From: Bifidobacterium choloepi
Lineage (GTDB): Bacteria; Actinomycetota; Actinomycetes; Actinomycetales; Bifidobacteriaceae
NCBI RefSeq assembly: GCF_010667615.1
Contig: NZ_VYSG01000001.1
Span: 1,231,649 to 1,295,648 of the forward strand
DNA: 64,000 nt
Direction: 5' to 3'
Positions 17,320 to 26,479 of this stretch are shown piece by piece. The translations under genes were made by a program, and so were the position numbers. The stretch's first letter is position 1. Every line of letters starts with the position of its first letter. A model generated the notes under the pieces. That model ran no database searches. It had not been told where the DNA came from and was given only the letters and a program-made list of their open reading frames with translations.

Positions 17320-17344
17320 AAGAGCTCCCTTCCAGGGAGCTCTT
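17320..17344 (-). terminator. Hairpin terminator of the DUF4032 gene
   Basis: A perfect 11-bp stem, AAGAGCTCCCT / AGGGAGCTCTT, with a 3-nt loop lies 15 nt past the stop codon. On the minus strand it is followed by a TCTTTTG run. The stem core is shared with the dispersed palindromic element. The rest of 17112-17358 shows no gene. Confidence 0.8.
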
Positions 17345-17358
17345 TCTGGTCTTGCGAC

Positions 17359-18849
17359 TTACTGCGCCCAGACGGCGGCGTCGGGGTCGTCTTCGGCGTT
17401 GTAGCCGTCCTCGTCGGTGCCGTCGTTGGGGACGCCGAACGCGGACGGATCGTCCGGACTGTCCGGCATGTCGGCCGGACCGGCGGCCGGGGCGTTGTAG
17501 GTGGCGGTGTCATCGACGACGCCGGAGTCGGCTTCGGCGTTGAGCTCCTCGAGCGTTTCCGAATCGATCATGTACTTCGGCAGCACGTTCTTGATGTAGC
17601 TCTTGACGGCCTCCCCCATCGGGATGTCGTGGCCGGCGTTCTCGGCGAGGAACCAGCGGTGGTCGAGCACCTCGTGGAAGAACTGCGCCGGCTCGATCTT
17701 CGTGCGGTAGTCCTTCGGGATCATGCGGACGGTCGGTTCGAAGACCTCGCGCATCCAGTCGGTCGCGACGATCTCGATGTCCTCGCCTTCGCGCCACGTC
17801 GACGCGCGGTACGATTCGAGGTCGTTGAGCAGGCGCCGGGCCTGGTTCTCCTGCACGTCGAGGCCGGTCAGGCGCAGCAGCTTGCGGTTCGCGTAGCCGG
17901 CGTCGACGACGCGCGGGCGGACGAGGACGCGCTTGCCATCCTCCGTCGTGTTCATCTCGAGCTCGTCGACGTCGAAGCCGAGATCGTTGAGGCGGTTGAC
18001 GCGCTGCTCGATCTTCCACATCTCGCTCGGGTTGAAGTCCTCGGTGTCGGTCAGCGCGCTCCACAGCGAGTGGTAGCGGTCGACGAGGCGGTTGCCGATC
18101 TCGATCTCGTCGACTTCCGGCGGCAGCAGCTCGCCGGAGCTCAGGTCCATCAGTTCGCCGATGATGTTCGTGCGCGCGAGGTCGATATCGTATTCGCGCT
18201 GGCCCTCGGTCAGCTGGGCCTGCAGTTCGCCGGTCTCGGCGTCGACGAGGAAGGCCGAGAACGCGTCGGCGTCGCGCTCGAACAGGACGTTCGACAGCGA
18301 GACGTCGCCCCAGTAGAAGCCGGCGAGGTGCAGGCGCACCATCAGCACGGCCAGCGCGTCGATCAGGCGCTCGGCGGTGTCGGGACGCAGCGTGCGCGAG
18401 AACAGCGCGCGGTACGGCAGCGAGAAGCGCAGGTGCTTCGTGACGAGGATCGCCTCGAGCGGCTCGCCCTCGTTGTCGTGGCGGCCGGTGACGACGGCGA
18501 TCGGCTGGACGGTTGGCAGGTCGAGCTTTTGCAGCTGGCGCAGGATCTCGTACTCCCGTTCGGCGACGTTCCGCGTGATTTCCTTCATCGCGTAGACTTC
18601 GTCGCCGACGTGGACGAATCGCACGACGTGGCGGGAAATGCCTCGCGGCAAGTTGACGAGCAGGTCTTCCGGCCACGTCGACAGCGGCTTCTCCCACGGC
18701 AGCGAGAACATCTTCGGGTCGGTGGCGGCGGCGGTGATCTTCAGCGACGCCGGCTCCGGCGACTGCGCGGCCGGGTCCTCGGCCTTGACCGACGTCGCCT
18801 TGAGCGCGCGGGGGTCCATGTGCGGAACGTCAATACTCATAGTCGTCAC
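17359..18849 (-). CDS. DUF4032 family protein with kinase-like (LPS-kinase) fold
   Basis: Conserved actinobacterial protein of unknown substrate (496 aa). Residues about 70-260 look like a small-molecule or Kdo-type kinase domain: VYAMKEI (ATP lysine), REYEILRQL, then LAGFYWGDVSLSNVLF as the catalytic loop and AFLVDAETGEL as the metal-binding Asp motif. The following DUF4032 region (YDIDLARTNIIGELMDL) and an acidic C-terminus complete it. The start is taken as GTG 18849 with GAGG 4 nt upstream; ATG at 18840 is an alternative. Phosphotransfer is inferred from motifs only. Confidence 0.75.
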   Translation of the reverse strand: MTTMSIDVPHMDPRALKATSVKAEDPAAQSPEPASLKITAAATDPKMFSLPWEKPLSTWPEDLLVNLPRGISRHVVRFVHVGDEVYAMKEITRNVAEREYEILRQLQKLDLPTVQPIAVVTGRHDNEGEPLEAILVTKHLRFSLPYRALFSRTLRPDTAERLIDALAVLMVRLHLAGFYWGDVSLSNVLFERDADAFSAFLVDAETGELQAQLTEGQREYDIDLARTNIIGELMDLSSGELLPPEVDEIEIGNRLVDRYHSLWSALTDTEDFNPSEMWKIEQRVNRLNDLGFDVDELEMNTTEDGKRVLVRPRVVDAGYANRKLLRLTGLDVQENQARRLLNDLESYRASTWREGEDIEIVATDWMREVFEPTVRMIPKDYRTKIEPAQFFHEVLDHRWFLAENAGHDIPMGEAVKSYIKNVLPKYMIDSETLEELNAEADSGVVDDTATYNAPAAGPADMPDSPDDPSAFGVPNDGTDEDGYNAEDDPDAAVWAQ

Positions 18850-18927
18850 TTTACCTCAGGGTGTCCGTCGCTCTGCGCTCGCGGCTTCCGTTTTCCACAA
18901 ACCGCCACGTTCCCGTGCGGGAAAAAC

Positions 18928-18955
18928 AAAGACCCCGCAGCCATGCGGGGTCTTT
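18928..18955 (-). terminator. Strong hairpin terminator of the msmK gene
   Basis: A perfect 12-bp stem, AAAGACCCCGCA / TGCGGGGTCTTT, with loop GCCA lies between two minus-strand genes. It is symmetrical, with A/T flanks, so it could stop transcripts from either side, but only msmK reads into it. Between it and the msmK stop lie two copies of the iterated ACGAATCGT motif. Confidence 0.82.
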
Positions 18956-19120
18956 GTCAACGAGGCGACAAGAGAGGAAGAAAAACCTCGTTTACTCTCT
19001 GGCGGGGAACAGCAACCCCGCCAAATCTTCCATCTGGGCCGGGCCGGACGAATCGTTCGCGAGTCCCGGCGGCTGGTCGGAGCGACCGCCGCCGGCTGGC
19101 GGGAACGATTCCCGCGGGGC

Positions 19121-20251
<1,131 letters not shown>

Positions 20252-20657
20252 TGTTCATCCTTTCATCGGCAGGTACGTGCCGAACGATCCGTTGTGAGGG
20301 GATTACTTTGGTGGTGTCGTCGTCTACGGCCGTCCACTTCGACTCGGCTGCAGAGTTCAACATTTTTCTTAATTTTTCTCCGGCCGAAACAAATTTTCCT
20401 GATCGTGAAAAATTTTCTCCGGAAGGAGTTTCGTTCAGTGGAGAGGTGTCTCTTCATTGAGCTGTGGATTACTATACATCACCCCCCGAATTTCGCCAGC
20501 ACCCGGCGCGTTCTCCACTTTTTTTCAAACCGCCCCGAAAAAATAAACAGACTAAATTCATTTTTTTGACTGAAACGATTCGGCCGTCCTTCTCTCCCGC
20601 CAGATGTCGCAAACCCGGGCCGCTGGCCCGGGTTTGCGACATCAAGACGGGGCGCCG
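20252..20657. other. AT-rich spacer upstream of msmK
   Basis: This 406-bp spacer holds the msmK 5' region and the glucosidase terminator. It is much more AT-rich than its surroundings at 20350-20600. It carries the 10-mer TTTTCTCCGG twice in direct orientation (20374-20383 and 20413-20422), 39 bp apart, a possible regulator site. No gene was found. Confidence 0.5.
20603..20643 (-). terminator. Long perfect hairpin after the GH3 gene
   Basis: A perfect 19-bp stem with loop GCT: the left arm begins GATGTCGCAAACCCGGG and the right arm mirrors it. It lies 15 nt past the glucosidase stop and is the strongest hairpin of the region. Its outer GATGTC/GACATC ends recur at other terminators in the window. 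Confidence 0.85.
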
Positions 20658-23483
20658 CTATCGGCGGCCGGCGCGGCGAAGCTTGTTCGCCGCGAGCGTA
20701 TTGGTCCACATATTGGCCGGGACGTCGTGGACGAGGCGGGCGGCGGCGCGCAGGGCGTGGCCGTTCGCGAAGTCGACGAGGTCGTCGACGATCGCGCGGT
20801 CGACCTTGCCGCCGGCCATCTTCTGCATCGCGCGCGGCGGCATGTTGAGCACGAACAGCGCGCCCATGTCCGGGGCGCCATGCTGGTCGGGCTTCGAGGC
20901 CTTGCGCTGCAGCGACCCGGCGAACAGCCTCGCCAGGCGCCCGTCGGCGCGCGTCCAGCTCGACAGCGGCACGTTCGGCCCGAACGGCTTCGGATCCTCG
21001 TTCGGCACGAGGTTCTCGCCGTTGACTTCCGGGTTGCGGTGCTCGGGCCGCGGCATTGTCGCGCTACCGGAGGTCGCCCGGAACGATTTGCCCGTCCTGG
21101 CGCCGCCCGCATCCTCGACGTCCGGCGCCGTCCCCCTCTCCCCCGGCAGCGGCGTGCGCGCGAGCCGGAACATCGCGCGGACGTCGTCGGCCGTGGCGTG
21201 ATGGACGTCGGCGTAGGCAAGGGAGCCGAGGGCCGGATCGGTCGGGTGCGGCGAGCGGTCGCCGTGGATGTGGACGAGCGACGACAGCGGCAGGTCGACG
21301 CAGCTCGTGCCGACCATGACGGTCCACGCGCCGCTCGTGACATGCCAGGCGCCGTCGCCGGCGTCGAAGTGCCGGAACGTCATTTCGTCGAACTCGATGC
21401 GCGCTTCCCGCCGGCCGCCGGCCGGCACGTCGACCTTCGCGAAGCCCTTGAGCTCGCGGGCGACATGCGGGCCGCCGTCGGTCGGCGCGGCGACATACAG
21501 CTGCACGACGGCCTTGCCATCGACGGGCGAATCGTTCGAGACAATGCAGGCGACGCCCCACTGGTTGACCTCGAGATCCGACAACGTGAAGCGGGAGTAG
21601 GACAGGCCGAAGCCGAACGGGAAGCGGACGGGGCGGCCGGCCGTCGCGAAGTAGCGGTAGCCGACGAACGGGCCCTCGCGGTAGATGGCGTGCGGGCCGG
21701 GCGCCGGGAACCACGCGGCATTCGGGCAGTCGGCATACGTCAGCGGCCACGTCTGCGCGAGGTGGCCGGACGGGTTGACGTCGCCGGCGAGCACGGCGGC
21801 CGTCGCGGCGCCGGCCGCCTCGCCGGCGAGGCCGGTGTACAGCAGGCCGTCCACGTCGTCCGCCCACGGCAGCTCGACCGGGCCGCCGGCGACGAGCACG
21901 GCGACGACCGGCTTGCCGGTGCGCTTGCGCAGCGCGGCGAGCGCGCCCATCAGGTTGTCCTGCGCCTTCGGCAGCGCCATCGTCGCGCGGTCGACGCTCT
22001 CCGACTCGTCGGCTTCGGTCAGGCCGACGACGGCGACGACGACATCGACGTCGTCGCGCCGCGCGAGCTTCGTCGCCTCGTGCAGCTTGCCGGCGTCCGG
22101 CTTGCCGTCGCGCCGGTAGCCGTCCGCGTAGCCGACGACGGTGAAGCGGTGACCGGGCTGGCCGGCGGCCCGCCCGTCAAGTCGCGACGATTCGCGCGGC
22201 TGTTCGGCGAGCGCGTCCAGCGCGTCGAGGATGGTGTCGGCGCGATGCGTGGTGACTTCCGACGAGCCGCCGCCCTGGAAGCGGGCGTGCACGGCGAGGT
22301 CGCCGACGACGGCGACGCGGCAGCCGGGACGGAGCGGGAGGGCCGGGACGGTGGTGGCGGCGGCGCCAGTCGTGTCGCCAGTCGCATCACCGGTCGAATC
22401 GCCAGTCGCACCGGGCTCCGGGGTCGCGGACGAACCGGCGGACGAATCGTCCAGCGTATTGCCGCCGTATGGCGCGACCGAATCGTTCTTCAACAGCGTC
22501 AGCGTCTGGACGGCGGCGTCGAAGGCGAGCGAGTGGCCGCGGTCGAGCAGGTCGTCGCCGATCTGCAGCTTCTTCTTGCGGCTCATCAGGTCCGGCGCGT
22601 CGCCGGGCACGTCGTAGTACGTTTCGCGCGCGACCTTCGCGACCTCGAGCGCGCGGGCGAGCAGGTCGTCGTGAGTGACGGTGCCGGCGCGGAACGCCGC
22701 TTCCAGCTCGCGCAGCGACGTGAGGCCCGGCGACGGCATCTCGAGCGAGCCGCCGGCGAGCGCCGCGCCGACCGCCGTGTTCGAGCCGCCCCAGTCCGAC
22801 ATCGTCATGCCGTCGAAGCCCCATTCGTTACGCAGGATGTCGGTGAGCAGGTGCCGGTTCTCGTGCGAGTAGACGCCGTTGACCTGGTTGTAGGACGTCA
22901 TCATCGTCAGCGGGCCGCTCAGCCGCACGACGAGCTCGAACGCCGTCAGGTACAGCTCGCGCAGCGTGCGCTCGTCGACGACCGAATCGCTGGCCTGGCG
23001 GCGCAGCTCCTGGCTGTTGACGGCGAAGTGCTTCGGGCACGCGGCGATGCCCCGCGACTGGATGCCCTTGACCAGGCCGGCGCCAATGCGGCCGGAGACC
23101 TGCGGATCTTCCGACAGATATTCGAAATTGCGGCCGCATAGCGGGTTGCGCTGGATGTTGACGGCGGGGCCGAGCAGCACGTTGACGCCGAGCGCGCGGG
23201 CCTGGTCGGCCATCGCGGCGCCGACCGTCTTCGCGAGGTCGGGGTCCCAGCTCATCGCGAGGTTGACGCCGCACGGGAAGCTCGTCGCCTCCTTCGCGCA
23301 CTCGGTGCCGGGCAGGTCGGACGCCATGCCGACGGCGCAGCGCACGCCGTGCGGACCGTCGCTCATGACGAATTTCGGCACGGCCGCCCGCACGTTGCCG
23401 CGCGATGTCCACATGTCCTCGCCGCTGAGCAGCGCCGCCAGCTCGATCGGCGAGCATTTCCTCAAGTCGTCTTCCAGCCCCAT
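20658..23483 (-). CDS. Glycoside hydrolase family 3 beta-glucosidase
   Basis: Probably a cytoplasmic exo-glycosidase releasing sugar from beta-glucosides (941 aa, no signal peptide). The N-terminal GH3 barrel shows MSDGPHGVR, GPAVNIQRNPLCGRNFEYLSEDP, CPKHFAVNSQE and GFDGMTMSDWGG with nucleophile Asp230. The second alpha/beta domain has VVVAVVGLTE and PVVAVLVAGGPVELPW. A C-terminal fibronectin-III-like region follows. Between the domains lies a Gly/Asp/Thr/Ser-rich insertion (about 330-370, with GDSTGDATGDTTG) and copies of the iterated ACGAATCGT motif. ATG 23483 follows a GGGGGG stretch. The exact substrate cannot be read from sequence. Confidence 0.9.
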   Translation of the reverse strand: MGLEDDLRKCSPIELAALLSGEDMWTSRGNVRAAVPKFVMSDGPHGVRCAVGMASDLPGTECAKEATSFPCGVNLAMSWDPDLAKTVGAAMADQARALGVNVLLGPAVNIQRNPLCGRNFEYLSEDPQVSGRIGAGLVKGIQSRGIAACPKHFAVNSQELRRQASDSVVDERTLRELYLTAFELVVRLSGPLTMMTSYNQVNGVYSHENRHLLTDILRNEWGFDGMTMSDWGGSNTAVGAALAGGSLEMPSPGLTSLRELEAAFRAGTVTHDDLLARALEVAKVARETYYDVPGDAPDLMSRKKKLQIGDDLLDRGHSLAFDAAVQTLTLLKNDSVAPYGGNTLDDSSAGSSATPEPGATGDSTGDATGDTTGAAATTVPALPLRPGCRVAVVGDLAVHARFQGGGSSEVTTHRADTILDALDALAEQPRESSRLDGRAAGQPGHRFTVVGYADGYRRDGKPDAGKLHEATKLARRDDVDVVVAVVGLTEADESESVDRATMALPKAQDNLMGALAALRKRTGKPVVAVLVAGGPVELPWADDVDGLLYTGLAGEAAGAATAAVLAGDVNPSGHLAQTWPLTYADCPNAAWFPAPGPHAIYREGPFVGYRYFATAGRPVRFPFGFGLSYSRFTLSDLEVNQWGVACIVSNDSPVDGKAVVQLYVAAPTDGGPHVARELKGFAKVDVPAGGRREARIEFDEMTFRHFDAGDGAWHVTSGAWTVMVGTSCVDLPLSSLVHIHGDRSPHPTDPALGSLAYADVHHATADDVRAMFRLARTPLPGERGTAPDVEDAGGARTGKSFRATSGSATMPRPEHRNPEVNGENLVPNEDPKPFGPNVPLSSWTRADGRLARLFAGSLQRKASKPDQHGAPDMGALFVLNMPPRAMQKMAGGKVDRAIVDDLVDFANGHALRAAARLVHDVPANMWTNTLAANKLRRAGRR

Positions 23484-23646
23484 CGCATCCCCCCTTCACG
23501 TGCGCCTCGCGCATGCGTCACGCGCATCCGTCTGCGGCTCGCTCTCCTCGTTGAAGCTTGCTGCTTCTCACTGTACGCCGTCCCCGGCGACGCGGTAAGG
23601 CGCCGGATCGTCCTTCAGGCGGCGCGGGACCGTTGTTTCCGGGAAA

Positions 23647-23792
23647 GGACGCACAGGATTTTTGCCCCGACAAAATCCAGTGCGCTTTCGCACAAAACCC
23701 AACATCGGGACTATTGTGATTCCAACGTTTTCAGGGTGTCCCAGAAAATGCGACGCACTGGATTTTTCGGGACAAAAAATCCAGTGCGTCCA
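23647..23792 (-). terminator. Two related hairpins after the potassium channel gene
   Basis: The 319-bp spacer 23484-23802 has no gene but two hairpins built from the same stem: GCACTGGATTTTT...AAAAATCCAGTGC at about 23750-23792 and a degenerate copy, GCACAGGATTTTT...AAAATCCAGTGC, at about 23650-23688. T-runs in the stem make them effective terminators in both directions. They look like a duplicated terminator. Confidence 0.75.
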
Positions 23793-23802
23793 TCCCGCTT
23801 AT

Positions 23803-24834
23803 TTACCCCCCCCTCTTCCTACGCGGGCTGGTGTAGTGAGGCTGGCTCGGATGGTAGCGGCGCGAGGGACGGCCCGCGCCACCGGCACCGTAGCCGCCGT
23901 AGGCGCCATAGCCGCCGTGGCCGTAGGTCAGCGGCTGGAACGGGATTGTCGGATGCTGCGGATTCGGCAGCGGGGCATGCTGCGATTCGGCATGCTGCTG
24001 CGCATGCTGCGATGCATGCTGCAGCTCGGCCTGCATCGGCTGGCCGGATTCGTGTGCGCGCAGGCGCTTGCCGACTTTCTTCGAGTCCTTGCGCAGCCGC
24101 TCGATCTCGTGGTTGAGCTCGGCGACGCTGTCGGACAGCGCGTACATCTGCCCCTGCAACAGCTTCGTCTGCGCGTCGGTGTTGGCGATGTCGGCGTTTG
24201 TCTCCGTGACCGACTCGCGGTTGACCTGGTCGATGATCCACGACGCGATCATCGCCGTGACGATGCCGATCAACGCAATGCCGGTCAGCATCAGGATGAT
24301 CGCGATGAGCCGGCCCATCGACGTGACCGGATAGATGTCGCCGTAACCGACCGTCGTCACCGTCACGAACGCCCACCACATCGCCGTCGGGAAATTCGTG
24401 ATCCTCGCGCCCGGCGCGTTGTGCTCGACGGAATACTCCGCGAGCGCGCCGACGTACAGCACGAGGCAGATCATGACGGCGGCGTACAGCGTGATCTTGC
24501 CGCGCACGGCGAAGCCGGCGCCGTGGTTGAACATGTGCAGCATCGCGACGAGCTGCAGCAGCCGCAGCGGCCGGAACATCGGCAGCGCGATCGAGACCAG
24601 CAGCAGTAGGTTCTTGCGGAACCACACTTTCCGGTTCTCGGCGAGCAGCAGCTCGACGACGTAGTCGATGGCATAGATGGCCCAGATGACGTCGATGACG
24701 CGGTTGCACAGCGTCACGTGCGTCTCGGCGAGAATCTCCCAGGAGTAGGCGAACAGGAACACGACGGACAGCACGAGCAGCGGACCGTCGGTATAGTGGT
24801 TCCATTTCTTGAGAGTCAAGGTCATGGACAGCAT
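23803..24834 (-). CDS. Voltage-gated-type potassium channel protein
   Basis: Six-helix membrane channel (343 aa). The selectivity filter TVGYGDIYP lies between the last two helices, with FRPLRLLQLVAML as a weakly charged S4-like helix. After the pore come a coiled-coil stretch (ALSDSVAELNHEIERLRKD) and a Gln/His- then Gly/Tyr-rich tail ending in RRKRGG. A longer reading frame extends upstream to 25254, but it overlaps the next gene, so I start at ATG 24834 (or 24825). No ribosome site is visible before either, and a hairpin ends 2 nt upstream. Confidence 0.8.
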   Translation of the reverse strand: MLSMTLTLKKWNHYTDGPLLVLSVVFLFAYSWEILAETHVTLCNRVIDVIWAIYAIDYVVELLLAENRKVWFRKNLLLLVSIALPMFRPLRLLQLVAMLHMFNHGAGFAVRGKITLYAAVMICLVLYVGALAEYSVEHNAPGARITNFPTAMWWAFVTVTTVGYGDIYPVTSMGRLIAIILMLTGIALIGIVTAMIASWIIDQVNRESVTETNADIANTDAQTKLLQGQMYALSDSVAELNHEIERLRKDSKKVGKRLRAHESGQPMQAELQHASQHAQQHAESQHAPLPNPQHPTIPFQPLTYGHGGYGAYGGYGAGGAGRPSRRYHPSQPHYTSPRRKRGG

Positions 24835-24835
24835 T

Positions 24836-24873
24836 GTAGGAAATCGCCGGTTTTTCCCGCGGCGATTTTCTAC
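24836..24873 (-). terminator. Hairpin between the YczE-like gene and the channel gene
   Basis: Inverted repeat GTAGGAAATCGCC / GGCGATTTTCTAC around a 12-nt loop, just after the YczE-like stop codon at 24885. It abuts the start of the channel gene. Confidence 0.65.
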
Positions 24874-24884
24874 TTTGGAATGAT

Positions 24885-25661
24885 TCAGTCCGCCAGCTCC
24901 CAGCGGCGCAGGTCGATCTTGTGGATGATCCTGTTGAAGACCTTGACGCACAGGCCGACGCAGATCGCGGCGGCGACGGTGCCCTCGCGCACGCCGATCA
25001 GGCCGTGCAGGCACAGCAGGCCGGAGACGACGGCGAACAGCACGCAGCACACATCGAACGCGACCTTCATGTTGCCGAACTTCCACGGCAGCACGCGGCA
25101 CATCGCCATGACGAGTCCCTCGCCGGCGTTGAGGAACATGTTCGCGCGCACCTCCATCGAGATGCCGAGCGCGACGAACACGACGCCGCACGCGCACATC
25201 GCCCACTGCAGCAGGTAGCTGGACGGCGTCGAGAACGGCAGGATCGCGTCCCACACGTCGATCATCGAGCCCATGATGAAGGCGACGGCGATCTGCGCGA
25301 CGTGCGTCCAGTTACTGTCTCGGCGCAGGATCAGCAGCTCGAGGACGACGAAGCAGGTGTTCATGATGATCGTCGTCGTGCCGACCGACAGGCCGGAGAT
25401 CTGCGACGTGACGTACGGCACGCTCGAGATCGGCGACGTGCCGAGCGCCGCCTTGATCGACAGGCTGACGCCGAGCGCCGAGATGATCAGGCCGGCGACG
25501 AGCAGGATGCCGCGCCTGACGAAATGCTCGCCTTCCAGCGCCGGCTTGCGGCGGCGTCGCGTCGCCTTGTCCACGCCGGCTTCCAGCCCGGCTTCGATTT
25601 CGGCTTCCAGCCCGTTGAGTTCCGCTTCCAGTTCGCCGGCCGCGACGGCCGCCTTGTTCAC
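24885..25661 (-). CDS. YczE/YitT-type integral membrane protein
   Basis: Multi-helix membrane protein of unknown transport role (258 aa). A charged N-terminus, including a Glu/Ala stretch (ELEAELNGLEAEIEAGLEAG), precedes about five helices with the family-like GVSLSIKAALGTSPISSVPYV near the first helix. The start is taken as GTG 25661 because AAAGGAG lies 14 nt upstream; a frame open to 25784 reads into basic low-complexity sequence. It lies downstream of a MarR regulator on the same strand, and such pairs are common for this family, so it may be MarR-controlled. Confidence 0.72.
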   Translation of the reverse strand: MNKAAVAAGELEAELNGLEAEIEAGLEAGVDKATRRRRKPALEGEHFVRRGILLVAGLIISALGVSLSIKAALGTSPISSVPYVTSQISGLSVGTTTIIMNTCFVVLELLILRRDSNWTHVAQIAVAFIMGSMIDVWDAILPFSTPSSYLLQWAMCACGVVFVALGISMEVRANMFLNAGEGLVMAMCRVLPWKFGNMKVAFDVCCVLFAVVSGLLCLHGLIGVREGTVAAAICVGLCVKVFNRIIHKIDLRRWELAD

Positions 25662-25878
25662 CGTTTCCGTGGGTGCTCCTTTATATAGTCGTCTCTTCGT
25701 CGTTGTCCCCACCGCCGGCGGCCGCCGCCGCGCATGGCTGCGCAGGCGCGGTTCGCCGGGCGCAGTCGGTCCTGCGCCCGGCACGGCGTCATCGCATCGT
25801 TGGTGGGGTGTTGCTACTTACGTTGATGCCGAAACGATGCTCCCCGAATTCTTCGGGCGAATCGTTCCCGCTGTCGTC

Positions 25879-26334
25879 CTATTTGCCGGACGGCTCGTCC
25901 GCGGCGGCCATCGCGTCGATCGACTCGCGCAGCAGCCGCTTGAACTCGTCCTGTTCGGCGGGACCCAGCGCCCCGAGGATCGGCCGCTCGGCGTCGGCGA
26001 ACACCGACGTCAGCCGCGCGGCGACGGCGCGGCCGTCGTCGGTCAGCGAGACGAACAGCGAGCGCCGGTTGCCTTCGTGATGGCGACGCACGATCAGGCC
26101 GCCCTTTTCCATGCGGTCGAGGATGCTGCCGATCGTCGCGCGGTCGAGCTGGCAGCCCTCCGCGATCGTCGTCTGGTCGGCCTCGCCGGCCGACTGCAGG
26201 AAATCGAGCACTTTCGGCTGGCCGGGCGTCAGTCCGAGCTCGGTCACGCGGGCCGTGACGCGGTGGTAGAGCGCCAGGTGCGCGCGCATCAGCAGGTAGT
26301 GGATGGAATCCGGCGTCTCCACGTCGCTTGCCAT
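25879..26334 (-). CDS. MarR family transcriptional regulator
   Basis: DNA-binding regulator (151 aa). The winged helix-turn-helix is clear: TPGQPKVLDFLQSAGEADQTTIAEGCQLDRATIGSILDRMEKGGLIVRRHHEGNRR, quoted in part, at about residues 36-93. It starts at ATG 26334. Its product probably acts on its own promoter, where two direct repeats lie, and perhaps on the membrane protein gene downstream. The inducing ligand is unknown. Confidence 0.88.
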   Translation of the reverse strand: MASDVETPDSIHYLLMRAHLALYHRVTARVTELGLTPGQPKVLDFLQSAGEADQTTIAEGCQLDRATIGSILDRMEKGGLIVRRHHEGNRRSLFVSLTDDGRAVAARLTSVFADAERPILGALGPAEQDEFKRLLRESIDAMAAADEPSGK

Positions 26335-26364
26335 CTGTCGCTACCGCCTTCCCGAACGAAACTG

Positions 26365-26388
26365 TAAGTATTCAAACAATAAGTATTC
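26365..26388. promoter_or_regulatory. Direct repeat, candidate MarR operator
   Basis: The 9-mer TAAGTATTC occurs at 26365-26373 and 26380-26388, a 15-bp spacing, in a short AT-rich block between the divergent marR and kinase genes. It overlaps the expected promoter zone of marR. Confidence 0.55.
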
Positions 26389-26479
26389 ATACAATTTGCC
26401 ACCGACATATTGGAACAGCGGCAGATCCGAAAGAAAACTTCACATGCCGGACCGTGTTGTTTCCGCGGGAAACATTACG

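Noticed and set aside
24885..25254. Extended N-terminus of the potassium channel
   Set aside because: The extra ~140 codons overlap the YczE-like gene in another frame and read as Arg/Val low-complexity sequence.
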